A stretch of DNA of 26,283 nt. Origin: an uncultured Lachnospiraceae bacterium. GTDB taxonomy: Bacteria; Bacillota; Clostridia; Lachnospirales; Lachnospiraceae. The stretch is from NCBI GenBank assembly GCA_910583615.1, contig CAJTXP010000052.1, positions 1 to 26,283 of the forward strand, given 5' to 3'. A program made the translations under genes and the position numbers. The notes beneath the pieces were generated by a model, which saw only the letters and a program-made list of their open reading frames with translations, searched no databases and was not told the origin of the DNA. Position 1 is the first letter of the stretch. The number at the start of each line of letters is the position of its first letter. Of this stretch, positions 1-7,082 are shown in pieces.

Positions 1-161
1 TAACCAGTGCACTTCAGAGCCTTATGGCTCTGTTTGCAGAGCAGCTTTCTGCTTTATCGGCAGATATCACAGCCTGTATCAAAAGTAAAGTGACCGAATG
101 GATGGACTCTCAGGCAGCATTTATACAGGCTTTGTTTGAAAATATCTGCTGGGAAAGTTGA
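1..161 (+). CDS. C-terminal end of an unknown protein (partial)
   Basis: An open frame runs from the window edge (first full codon at 3) to a TGA at 159-161 and gives 52 residues ending ICWES. The peptide is mostly amphipathic helix, with repeated Leu/Ala/Phe and no recognisable motif. It is followed by a short AT-rich gap and another small gene, so it could be the end of the first gene of a two-gene unit. I do not recognise the family. An open stretch this short can occur by chance, so the call rests on its position and protein-like composition only. Confidence 0.4.
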   Translation, partial: TSALQSLMALFAEQLSALSADITACIKSKVTEWMDSQAAFIQALFENICWES

Positions 162-230
162 GTAAATAATAAAAAGGATGAGGATATACAACGGAGAATA
201 TTAGCAATTGAAAGATCCAGGGAACTATGC

Positions 231-587
231 ATGGTTAAGTTAGTCGAAAGTGTACATTACGAAATATATAAAGAATATGAAGTGGTATTATTAAAAATAA
301 AATCATCAGATCAAATTGTACCTGTTGGAGATTTTTATGGTGATATTGAAAAAGTGATCATTTCACCAACCGAAGAATATTGCATAATGGCTGGATGTGG
401 AGTTATCATTTATCAGCTTAAAGCACCTTATACTCCATATGAATATGAAAAAAACACAAATCAATGGAAAGAATGGTACAGGGACGGAAGTATCTGGATA
501 ACGAATATTGTCTTAGAAAATGATATATTAACTATGCAAATGGAAACAGGAGATGAAAAAACAATTAATATAAAAACTATCTTTTAA
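231..587 (+). CDS. small hypothetical protein, probably frameshifted near its start
   Basis: A 118 aa, acidic, beta-rich-looking protein with many Tyr, Ile and Glu residues, no signal peptide and no membrane segment. Base composition is clearly more AT-rich than the genes after 1594, which suggests a different origin. No good ribosome binding site sits before ATG 231. A GGAG at 193-196 instead precedes a TTG at 208 in another frame that reads LKDPGNYAW and then hits TAG at 241. Joining that peptide to the annotated frame, as if one base were missing near 234, gives NYAWxKLVESVHYEIY, which reads as a natural N-terminus. Size and setting, after an unrelated gene end, resemble immunity-type orphan genes, but that is a guess; the family is not recognised. 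Confidence 0.5.
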   Translation: MVKLVESVHYEIYKEYEVVLLKIKSSDQIVPVGDFYGDIEKVIISPTEEYCIMAGCGVIIYQLKAPYTPYEYEKNTNQWKEWYRDGSIWITNIVLENDILTMQMETGDEKTINIKTIF

Positions 588-675
588 TTATCATATGAAT
601 TTTTGAACGGAATATAAATTTTCATTTGTCAAAAAGTTAAGCAACAAAAATCGATAATTGACATGCCTATCAAAC

Positions 676-941
676 ATGGAAAACGTCAATGCAGTGCTAA
701 TCGAAGATGGGTTGAGCCAAAAGGAACGCTTTCCGGGGTTCAAAGACGAACTGCGCCGTCCAATGATGCTGTTGGTGAAAGCAGCAGCGAGGCTTCCATA
801 AGAGATAACAGGAAAGTCGATTATCATTTCAGAAGATTTTATGACAGATCAAGGAAGATATCTGTATTTGCTGTTTTCAAAAATATGGAGCGGATCTGGA
901 GGATCATGGAATCGTACAGCAGGAAAAATCGAACGTTATAA
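676..941 (+). pseudogene. decayed ORF remnant, function unknown
   Basis: One frame gives a 41-codon ORF from ATG 676 to TAA 799-801, containing QKERFPGFKDELRRP. The same frame continues after the stop with ITGKSIIISEDFMTDQGRY. From about 880 a second frame becomes more protein-like (MERIWRIMESYSRKN) and ends at TAA 939-941, exactly overlapping the ribosome binding site of the next gene, as real gene ends often do. The simplest reading is a gene broken by a stop and a frameshift. I do not recognise the family, and the alternative is plain non-coding sequence. Confidence 0.3.
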
Positions 942-954
942 GGAGGAAAATAAA

Positions 955-1314
955 ATGCAGCAATCTGTCTTGAAAGTGCAGGAATTAGGAACTCCACCGG
1001 AAGGCTTTGAAAGCGGTAAGCCTTCCAGTAAAAAGGCCTTTCGGATATGGGATGAATGGACGGAAGCAGTCACTTCCATCCAAAAGCCAGTCACATGGGA
1101 AGAAGCTGAAATTCTTATTAAATGTTGTCCAACTGACCATATGGCTGGAATGGAATGGACATTTTTACATTGTATAGAGAGTGTATACAGGGCAGAAGAA
1201 ACGGAACGATACCAGGCACTCATAGAACAATGCAATTCGGATATGATGAAGCATAAATTGTTAAGGAGACTTGAAAACAGCCAGATGAAAGCATCTATAC
1301 CCTCCGTGAATTGA
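955..1314 (+). CDS. hypothetical protein, 119 aa
   Basis: The start at ATG 955 is chosen over an upstream in-frame ATG (841) because AAGGAGG at 940-946 lies 8 nt before it. The product is a soluble, probably all-helical protein with a WDEWTEAV stretch near residue 30, followed by WEEAEILIKCC, and a Lys/Arg-rich C-terminus. There is no signal peptide, membrane segment or catalytic motif. It stands alone after decayed sequence. Size, composition and neighbourhood resemble orphan immunity proteins, but I cannot name a family. Confidence 0.6.
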   Translation: MQQSVLKVQELGTPPEGFESGKPSSKKAFRIWDEWTEAVTSIQKPVTWEEAEILIKCCPTDHMAGMEWTFLHCIESVYRAEETERYQALIEQCNSDMMKHKLLRRLENSQMKASIPSVN

Positions 1315-1593
1315 GAATTATTAGAACTTTATTGACATATTAGCAGAGGCATCGTAAATCAACAAAAACATTCAAAATGTGGAGCAGGTCTATTTTCCGC
1401 ATCCGTTTGCGGACTTTTTGAAGATAAGATACAGCAGTTATTCAATTTATAAAAAGTGTCTAATCAGAATTGCCGTTTGCCGGGAAGCTGCGGAATGTAC
1501 AGAATCAAAATTGATGGAGGCGATTTGGATCATGAAAAAACCAGGGTCAGAAAAAAGTCTTTACCTGCCATGGCAACAGACAGGAGAAAAGTC

Positions 1594-2823
1594 ATGAATA
1601 TTGACTGTATCATGGAATATCTGTCCCGCAATCTCCATACCGCTGTATGGGGCCTCACACCGGAAGGCTGCCCGGAAAAGCGCATCTGCCTGCGGGCGGA
1701 CCTGGAAGACCGGATGAATGAGACGCTTCTTTCGGAGCTGCTTTCCTTCGCCGCTTTTGAATACCCGGTTCTTGCCTCGGATGATGCCTCTGCCGCCTAT
1801 GCCGTCGTCTCTGCCGGAGAGCAGATACTCATCCTGGGGCCCGTTCTTCTGACCTTCGGAAATGCATGCCGGCGCCGCATCTCCTGCGGAGGATATGACG
1901 CGGACGCCCTGCTCTTTCTCCACCCGTGCGGCAGCGCCGACCTGCTCCGGGATGCCCTGCTCCTTCATAACCTTTTTCATAAGAATAATCTGACCATGGA
2001 GGAAGCGGCGGACGTCAACTATCTGGACGACCAGATCAAATACACCGTACAGGAACATTTTGTGAAGATCGTCTTCGAAAATCAGGAACAGGGATCCAGG
2101 CACAACCCTTATGACCAGGAGGTGCGGGAGGTCGCAGCCATAAGAAACGGCGACCTGGAGGCGCTGAAGCAGAGCTAGGCGGAAGACTATACCGGAAAGC
2201 TTGGAGTCGTTGCAAAGACACCCCTGCGCAACCACCAGAATCTGGGGATTATTCTGGTCACTCTGGCTTCCCGCGCCGCCATGGAGGGCGGCGTCATGCC
2301 GGAAACCGCCTATTCTTTCAGCGACAGCTATATTAACAAGATTGAGGAAGCCGTTTCGCCGGAAGCCGCCCTCTCTCTTGGCAGGCAGGCCGAATACCAC
2401 TATGCCTGCCTGGTACAGGAAGTCAAAAAGGAACGGACCTCACCGGAGACCGGCCGGAACACCAATTCAAACATCAGTCTGTGCAAGGACTATATCTTTT
2501 CGCATCTCCATGAGAAAATCCGGATCTCAGACATCGCGAAGGAACTGTACCTGAATCCCAACTATCTGTCCGATCTCTTCCGGAAGGCAGAAGGGATCAT
2601 CATCAGCGGCTATATCCTTCAGGAGAAACTGAAGCTGGTAAAAAACATGCTGATCTATTCCCGTTACTCCTACAACGAAATCGCCAGCTATCTCGGTTTT
2701 TCTTCTCAGAGTCACCTGGGCATGCGTTTCAGGAAACATACCGGCATGACTCTGCACCAATACCGGGAAACATACGGCCGTAAAGAGTTTCAGGACGACA
2801 GCCGCACAAAGAGAAAAGGATAA
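1594..2823 (+). pseudogene. AraC-family regulator interrupted by an in-frame TAG
   Basis: Two ORFs (1594-2178 and 2179-2823) lie in the same frame, separated only by TAG 2176-2178 in the context LKQS-stop-AEDYTGK. Read through, they give a roughly 409-residue protein: an N-terminal sensor-like region, then a C-terminal AraC/XylS double helix-turn-helix (ISDIAKELYLNPNYLSDLFRK for the first, YNEIASYLGFSSQSHLGMRF for the second, ending with the usual 'F(R)KHTGMT..QYR'). The start ATG 1594 has AGGAG at 1582-1586. The DNA-binding part is intact, but translation should stop about half-way, before it. The TAG could be one change from TGG (Trp) or CAG (Gln). A restart inside the second half (ATG 2281 or 2296) is possible, but no strong ribosome binding site is seen there. 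Confidence 0.8.
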
Positions 2824-2855
2824 CCGCATCTCCTGCCGGTTATCCCTTTCTCTTT
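2811..2855 (+). terminator. intrinsic terminator after the broken AraC gene
   Basis: A 9 bp stem GGATAACCG (2818-2826) / CGGTTATCC (2837-2845) with a 10 nt loop extends outward, past one mismatch, through GAGAAA / TTTCTC, and is followed by a T-rich tract. It overlaps the TAA stop codon. Confidence 0.7.
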
Positions 2856-2912
2856 TCATGATTATCATAACACCTTGATTTACAACTTACTTTACAGTTG
2901 ATATTTGTACAG

Positions 2913-3089
2913 TTATGGCTGATTTGTTACCGGCGGTTTTTGATAAAGTTTTCGCTCAATACACTTTTTTTCAAAGGCAATCTGCTCTTTTAACTTTTCA
3001 TAACCACCATCATTATTTGCCATTTCCAAACGCTCTAACAGATCTAACATGTTCAAAAGATTGATATTGATTTCTTTTTCACCCGGCAT
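2913..3089 (-). CDS. small hypothetical protein, 58 aa
   Basis: Start ATG at 3089 is preferred to the upstream in-frame ATG (3188) because GGGGTGAG lies just before it. The upstream ATG also lies beyond the transcription start predicted from a good promoter (-35 at 3167-3172, -10 at 3144-3149). The product is charged and helical (LLNMLDLLERLEM, YEKLKEQIAFEKKCIE), likely to form a short coiled coil, and has no membrane segment. Length and helical character recall small Spo0E-type phosphatases or phage/regulatory helper proteins, but the Spo0E signature SxxxD is not present. Function unknown. Confidence 0.5.
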   Translation of the reverse strand: MPGEKEININLLNMLDLLERLEMANNDGGYEKLKEQIAFEKKCIERKLYQKPPVTNQP

Positions 3090-3136
3090 ATGCTCACCCC
3101 TTTTCACTGCCCTGTTATGATATGATGCTTTGTCAC

Positions 3137-3172
3137 TATCCACATTATAATGGATATGATATAAAGTGTAAA
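3137..3172 (-). promoter_or_regulatory. promoter with overlapping palindrome
   Basis: On the minus strand TTTACA (3172-3167) is followed by a 17 bp spacer and TATAAT (3149-3144). A TATCCA / TGGATA inverted repeat (3137-3142 and 3151-3156) encloses the -10 box, which is where a repressor would sit. It drives the 58 aa gene ending at 2913. Confidence 0.6.
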
Positions 3173-3214
3173 GACTCTCTTCAAACATACGGCAGCATAT
3201 ACCCGCATCTCCTT

Positions 3215-3391
3215 TTATCTGTTTTTCATAATCCGGTAAACAGCGATCCCGTTTGTATTGCCGTTTAATGCCAGCCCTCCGCTGACGATCTCTGCTCCGT
3301 TTTCTACAATATAGTCTGCAAATCTTTCTCTTAAGGATTTTCTCTCCACTGCATGTTTCATCATTCTGTTTCCAGATACTGCTGTTGTCAT
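3215..3391 (-). CDS. small hypothetical protein, 58 aa
   Basis: Start ATG at 3391 is chosen over an in-frame ATG at 3457 because GAGG stands about 8 nt before it and the upstream start has no ribosome binding site. The product is basic (ERKSLRERFADYIVENGAE) and ends in a Gly/Asn-rich segment; it has no signal peptide or known motif. It lies on the same strand as the other small gene, 126 nt away. Unrecognised. Confidence 0.45.
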   Translation of the reverse strand: MTTAVSGNRMMKHAVERKSLRERFADYIVENGAEIVSGGLALNGNTNGIAVYRIMKNR

Positions 3392-3502
3392 AACTTTTTC
3401 CTCACTTTTCCTTCTTGGATTTATTTGTTCTTTTCTTTGCTTTACAAGTGCCATCATACCGTTAAAAACAGAGCCTTTACAGTAGGAAATTTGACCATTT
3501 TT

Positions 3503-3540
3503 AAGTCAATATTGACTTTTCCGGATGATTTCTATAGAAT
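3503..3540 (+). promoter_or_regulatory. promoter and 16 bp palindrome before the cupin-AraC gene
   Basis: TTGACT (3512-3517), a 17 bp spacer and TAGAAT (3535-3540) form a good sigma-A promoter. The perfect palindrome AAGTCAATATTGACTT (3503-3518) overlaps the -35 box and places a second TTGACT on the minus strand, facing the small gene at 3391. A regulator bound here could control both directions; autoregulation by the adjacent AraC protein is possible. Confidence 0.6.
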
Positions 3541-3591
3541 AAATCCGGTAAAAACAAATGCAGGAATCTGCAGAAAAGGCGGAAAACATCC

Positions 3592-4452
3592 ATGAGCCAT
3601 GCATTTTATGAAACCATGAAAGAGACCAAAAGCCTGGGAATCCAGCTGGGATTCTATTCCGTTCCCGGCGGCTATCATCCTCCGCACTGGCATGACGAGC
3701 TGGAGATCCTGTACTATTTAAACGGCGGCAGCGAAATCTGTGTGGAACATAAAACCTTTCAACTTCCCAAAAAGCAGATCATCGTCATCGACTCCCGGCA
3801 GATCCACAGTACCCATACTTCGGACGCCACGGCCATGTTTGTCTGCATCCATATATCCAAAGCAAAGCTGCTGGAATATGTTCCGGATGCCGAGTCCCTT
3901 GCCATCCGCTGTCTTCCGGAAGATATCACAGAAAAAAATTTTCCTGTCTATCTTGAGATCTGCCGACTGGTCGGGTCCCTGGTACAGCTATACATGGAAG
4001 ACTCCCCATTTTCTGCCCTGGAGTCAGAGGGAATCATTCTCCAGATGTTCGCCCGGCTTCTGAGACATTTCTCTGTCCGTACCCTTCCGGAGCAGCCCGG
4101 ACAGCCGCTCTCTTCAAGGGAACGCTTCCGGGAGATCATCGCCTACATCAACGACCATTACGCCGAGCCCCTGACCCTCGCAGAAATCGCGGAACATACC
4201 GGTCTTACGCGGGAATATTTCTGTCGTTTTTTCAAAAGGAATATGGGAATCTCCTTTCTGGAATACGTAAATGAAGTGAGGTTATCCCACATCTATCATG
4301 ATCTTTTTCACACGGATCAGTCCATCTCCCAACTGATGGAAAACAACGGCTTTACAAATCAGAAATTATTTAATCAGAGTTTTAAGAGGCGGTACGGACG
4401 CACGCCTTCTCAGGTGCGGAAGGAAAGCCTCTCATCTTCGCTTTCCCCCTGA
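3592..4452 (+). CDS. AraC-family transcriptional regulator with N-terminal cupin
   Basis: A 286 aa protein. Residues about 15-100 form a cupin-like sensor domain, recognisable from PPHWHDELEILYYLNGG and the DSRQIHST stretch typical of sugar-type AraC regulators. Residues about 180-280 hold two helix-turn-helix motifs (LTLAEIAEHTGLTREYFCRFFK and SISQLMENNGFTNQKLFNQSFKRRYG). This is the usual length and order for the family; the cupin binds a small effector and the C-terminus binds DNA. It stands directly upstream of the cyclase-family hydrolase on the same strand, about 255 bp apart, and is probably its regulator (inference). The effector cannot be named. Confidence 0.9.
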   Translation: MSHAFYETMKETKSLGIQLGFYSVPGGYHPPHWHDELEILYYLNGGSEICVEHKTFQLPKKQIIVIDSRQIHSTHTSDATAMFVCIHISKAKLLEYVPDAESLAIRCLPEDITEKNFPVYLEICRLVGSLVQLYMEDSPFSALESEGIILQMFARLLRHFSVRTLPEQPGQPLSSRERFREIIAYINDHYAEPLTLAEIAEHTGLTREYFCRFFKRNMGISFLEYVNEVRLSHIYHDLFHTDQSISQLMENNGFTNQKLFNQSFKRRYGRTPSQVRKESLSSSLSP

Positions 4453-4707
4453 ATGCCCGGTTTTCGCCGCTTCCGACGACCGTTTTCCGCTGCCAAAGAC
4501 AGCAGACAGGCTGTTGGCTCGCCAGCAGTCATGAAATTATGAATTTTCCCCGGAATACAATGCACTTTTTCATCATTCATAATAAAATATGACCAAAAGC
4601 AGCCATACATCAAACACATGTCTGCCTGCCGGAAGGCCGGGAACCGTCCCTGGACAACAGAATTCCCGGACAACGCAGAAACCCGTTCAGACAAGGAGGA
4701 ACAACAT

Positions 4708-5460
4708 ATGTACAAATTATGGGAAGCATTAAAAGAAGCCAGAAAATACCGCTGGGTGGAACTCTCCCACTCGCTGAACAACGACAGCCCCTATTGGGCC
4801 GGTATCCCGGAAGGCTCCGTGGAGCTTGGACCCGTCTGCTATGACTGGGGCAACGAGATGCTGGACTGCCTGATCCAGACCTTCAAGTTTCCGGGACAGT
4901 TCGGCACTCACATTGATTTTCCGGGACATTTTGTAAAAGACCGGGAGTTGTCTGAGCACTATGGCGTCAAAGATTTGATCTTTCCCCTCTGTGTCATTGA
5001 TGTGACGGAAAAAGTGAAAAAGGATCCCACTTACGTGGTTACTTCCGCCGATATCAAAGACTATGAGGCAACCTATGGTCCGATTCCGGACGGCGCTTTG
5101 GTTGCCCTCAGAACTGACTGGTCGAAAAAATGGCCGGATATGGACGCCCTCTCCGGTACGGATGCCGAAGGCGGAGAAAATTTCCCCGGCTGGTCCATGG
5201 ATGCGCTGAAATATATCTACGAAGAGCGCCATGCCGCTGCCAACGGCCATGAAACCCTGGATACGGATGCTTCCGCGGAAGCCGCGAAGGCCGGCGACCT
5301 GGCGTGCGAGCGCTACGTGCTGGACAGCGGAAAACTGCAGGTGGAGGTGCTCACCAACCTGGATCAGGTAGCTCCCGCAGGGGCGGTTGTCATCGTATCC
5401 TATCCGAGAATCGAAGGCGCCACCGGGCTTCCGGTAAGAGTGTGGGCAATTACAGAATAA
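4708..5460 (+). CDS. cyclase-family metal-dependent hydrolase
   Basis: A 250 aa protein of the cyclase family (kynurenine formamidase, isatin hydrolase and relatives), which hydrolyse amide or lactam-type bonds using a divalent metal. The start ATG 4708 follows AAGGAGG (4693-4699) with ideal spacing; an in-frame ATG at 4618 has no such site. Residues about 70-81 carry the signature region FGTHIDFPGHF. In the family this motif is normally HxGTHxDxPxH with the first His as a metal ligand; here that position is Gln. Other family features include the ELSHSLNND start and ALVALRTDWSKKWPD. There is no signal peptide, so it is cytoplasmic. Substrate unknown; the upstream AraC regulator suggests an inducible catabolic role. 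Confidence 0.85.
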   Translation: MYKLWEALKEARKYRWVELSHSLNNDSPYWAGIPEGSVELGPVCYDWGNEMLDCLIQTFKFPGQFGTHIDFPGHFVKDRELSEHYGVKDLIFPLCVIDVTEKVKKDPTYVVTSADIKDYEATYGPIPDGALVALRTDWSKKWPDMDALSGTDAEGGENFPGWSMDALKYIYEERHAAANGHETLDTDASAEAAKAGDLACERYVLDSGKLQVEVLTNLDQVAPAGAVVIVSYPRIEGATGLPVRVWAITE

Positions 5461-5474
5461 CCAGGAGAGCAGAA

Positions 5475-5500
5475 CCGGCTGCCGGAAACCCGGCAGCCGG
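5475..5500. terminator. strong GC hairpin between convergent genes
   Basis: A perfect 11 bp stem CCGGCTGCCGG / CCGGCAGCCGG with a 4 nt loop lies between the stop codons of the cyclase gene (+) and the lipoprotein gene (-). There is no T-tract directly after it on either strand, so it is only a probable terminator or transcript-end stabiliser. Confidence 0.5.
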
Positions 5501-5525
5501 CTGCGCTTCATCCAAAACCGTCTTT

Positions 5526-6734
5526 TTAATGGAGCTCTGCGATCAGCTCGTCCAGACTCAGCTCTCCCAGAATCATTTCATATTCTCCCGCGTCATATGC
5601 CGCGCATTCCTCCTCGGACGCTTCCTTTCCGTCAATGTAACTGATCCCATACATGCCCTCCGATTCCAGCTCGTCTTCATCCGGTATCCCGTTCTGGTTC
5701 ACGTCGTCGAAGTTCATGGTTTTGATTTCCGCCGTGATATCCAGCGTATGCTCACTGCTGATTTCCATGTACGTGGTGTAAAGAATCGCTCCCGCGTAAT
5801 CGGAATTGTAATTTCTTATATTATTTTTCTTCGGCGCGTATTCGTATCCCGCGTTTCCCATGGCTCCGTATGCCCAGTGTTCCATCAGCGCGTAAAGCGT
5901 CCCGTCCTTCCAGGTATACAGGCTTGTGTAATAGCCGTTCACCCCTGCCGCCAGCTCGGGAATCCCGTCATCGTCCACATGGATCAGCCCATACACCTGT
6001 TCCCCCGCACTTTCCAGCTCGCCAAGCCGGGCCGCCGCTTCGTACGCTTCCGCAAAGTTTCCGAACTCTCCGTTCTTCTTCCCGCCTGATATCAGTTCGC
6101 GGATGGCCGAAATGGTAACGGCATCCGCCCGTTCCGTGATCTGCTCAGACAGCTGCTCCTGCAGGAAGAAATGCTGGCTGCCGCCCCCATCCGCCGCGTA
6201 TCCATAATAGACAGCCGCAAAGCTGGTGTCCCCATATGTCTCAACCAGTACAATATCCGTCTGACCGTCATAATTGACATCGTAAAAGGAGACTGCGTCC
6301 AGACTCCGGAAGGCCTCTCCTTCCAGTTTCTCCGGTACATATCCCCGCAGTTCTGTCATCGCCTGCCCGTTCTGCACGATCTGCATGTGAAACTCTTCGT
6401 CCTCTGACGGACGATAAGGCACAAAACAGACTTTTCCGTTATATTCGCTCAATTCCACCTCAAATGTCTGCTCTGAAATACAGTACTCTCCGAACTGTTC
6501 GCTCCATTTGTCAACGGAAAATGCTTCCTCTGTACCGGCATTTGAATCCTGAGCGGTCCCGGTTCCTGCATTCGGAACCTCTTCCGGTATCTCATCCGCC
6601 TCTTTGGTTTCCTGTTCTTTGTCAAAAGCTGATTCCACACTTCTCTCATCTGTCGTTTCCCGCTCCTGTCCGCATGCGGAAACCATGCCTGCCAGAAACA
6701 GCGCCGACACCATAAATTTCACTCTTCGAATCAT
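5526..6734 (-). CDS. lipoprotein with EF-hand/dockerin-like Asp-rich loops
   Basis: A 402 aa exported lipoprotein of unknown function. The start at 6734 (MIRRVKF) is chosen because GGAAGGAT precedes it and because it gives a proper signal peptide: Arg/Lys, hydrophobic core, then the lipobox VSA-Cys with Cys21. A Glu/Thr-rich linker covers residues about 25-75. Three Asp/Asn-rich loops (DVNYDGQTDI, DDDGIPELAAG, DVNQNGIPDEDELE) look like calcium-binding turns of FG-GAP, EF-hand or dockerin type. It is probably anchored to the outer face of the cell membrane. It stands alone, with an extended -10 promoter upstream. No enzyme motif is visible. Confidence 0.8.
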   Translation of the reverse strand: MIRRVKFMVSALFLAGMVSACGQERETTDERSVESAFDKEQETKEADEIPEEVPNAGTGTAQDSNAGTEEAFSVDKWSEQFGEYCISEQTFEVELSEYNGKVCFVPYRPSEDEEFHMQIVQNGQAMTELRGYVPEKLEGEAFRSLDAVSFYDVNYDGQTDIVLVETYGDTSFAAVYYGYAADGGGSQHFFLQEQLSEQITERADAVTISAIRELISGGKKNGEFGNFAEAYEAAARLGELESAGEQVYGLIHVDDDGIPELAAGVNGYYTSLYTWKDGTLYALMEHWAYGAMGNAGYEYAPKKNNIRNYNSDYAGAILYTTYMEISSEHTLDITAEIKTMNFDDVNQNGIPDEDELESEGMYGISYIDGKEASEEECAAYDAGEYEMILGELSLDELIAELH

Positions 6735-6783
6735 AAGTTTATCCTTCCTCTCATCCATTTCCACTCCACTGCAGTTGATAAAC

Positions 6784-6792
6784 ATTATATCA
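6784..6792 (-). promoter_or_regulatory. extended -10 promoter of the lipoprotein gene
   Basis: On the minus strand TGATATAAT (6792-6784) is an extended -10 box about 50 nt before the lipoprotein start codon. The -35 region is AT-rich and poor. Confidence 0.5.
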
Positions 6793-6810
6793 TAAAAAAA
6801 TACAGGATAT

Positions 6811-6864
6811 ATAAACGGCACTAAATTTTTGCACTCATAGTTCCCGGTCTCCCGTGCCGTTTAT
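6811..6864. repeat. 11 bp inverted repeat
   Basis: ATAAACGGCAC (6811-6821) is the exact inverse of GTGCCGTTTAT (6854-6864), with 32 bp between them. It lies upstream of the lipoprotein promoter and its right arm touches the target duplication of the neighbouring palindromic element. It could be an operator or an old terminator; no T-tract settles this. Confidence 0.5.
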
Positions 6865-6960
6865 CATACGTTACTTTCCATGGGGGTGGATGCTGCGTCC
6901 TGGGACTCTGTGATCTGCGGCGCAGAGCCTGACCCACCCCGTGAAAAGTAACTATCATAC
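6862..6960. mobile_element. MITE-like palindromic element, 83 bp, with 8 bp target duplication
   Basis: An 83 bp segment (6870-6952) begins GTTACTTTCCATGGGG and ends CCCCGTGAAAAGTAAC, i.e. terminal inverted repeats of 16 bp with two mismatches. It is flanked on both sides by the same octamer TATCATAC (6862-6869 and 6953-6960), as expected for an 8 bp target-site duplication. The interior holds a smaller GC-rich stem (CTCTG ... CAGAG). It has no coding capacity, so it must have been moved by a transposase elsewhere in the genome. Families that make 8 bp duplications include ISL3 and IS256, but the ends do not allow me to name one. Confidence 0.75.
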
Positions 6961-7010
6961 TTTTCCTGCAATTTTTAAACACCGGATATATAGATCATAC
7001 CCTGAAAAAA

Positions 7011-7019
7011 TGCTATAAT
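7011..7019 (+). promoter_or_regulatory. extended -10 promoter of the NADAR gene
   Basis: TGCTATAAT (7011-7019) is a perfect extended -10 box; the -35 region is weak. It lies about 60 nt before the start codon and 50 nt after the mobile element. Confidence 0.6.
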
Positions 7020-7082
7020 AAAAATAACAGTCATTCCCCGGAGACTGCGTAAAAAGCACATTGCAATGCAAGGAGAACGATG

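Noticed and set aside
1332..1360. Promoter TTGACA - 17 bp - TAAATC before the AraC pseudogene
   Set aside because: The -35 box is perfect but the -10 box is poor and lies over 230 bp from the start codon; too weak to annotate.
1561..2400. A 279-codon open frame on the minus strand
   Set aside because: Antisense to the AraC pseudogene and crosses its amber codon; no ribosome binding site or motif, while the plus strand encodes a clear helix-turn-helix protein.
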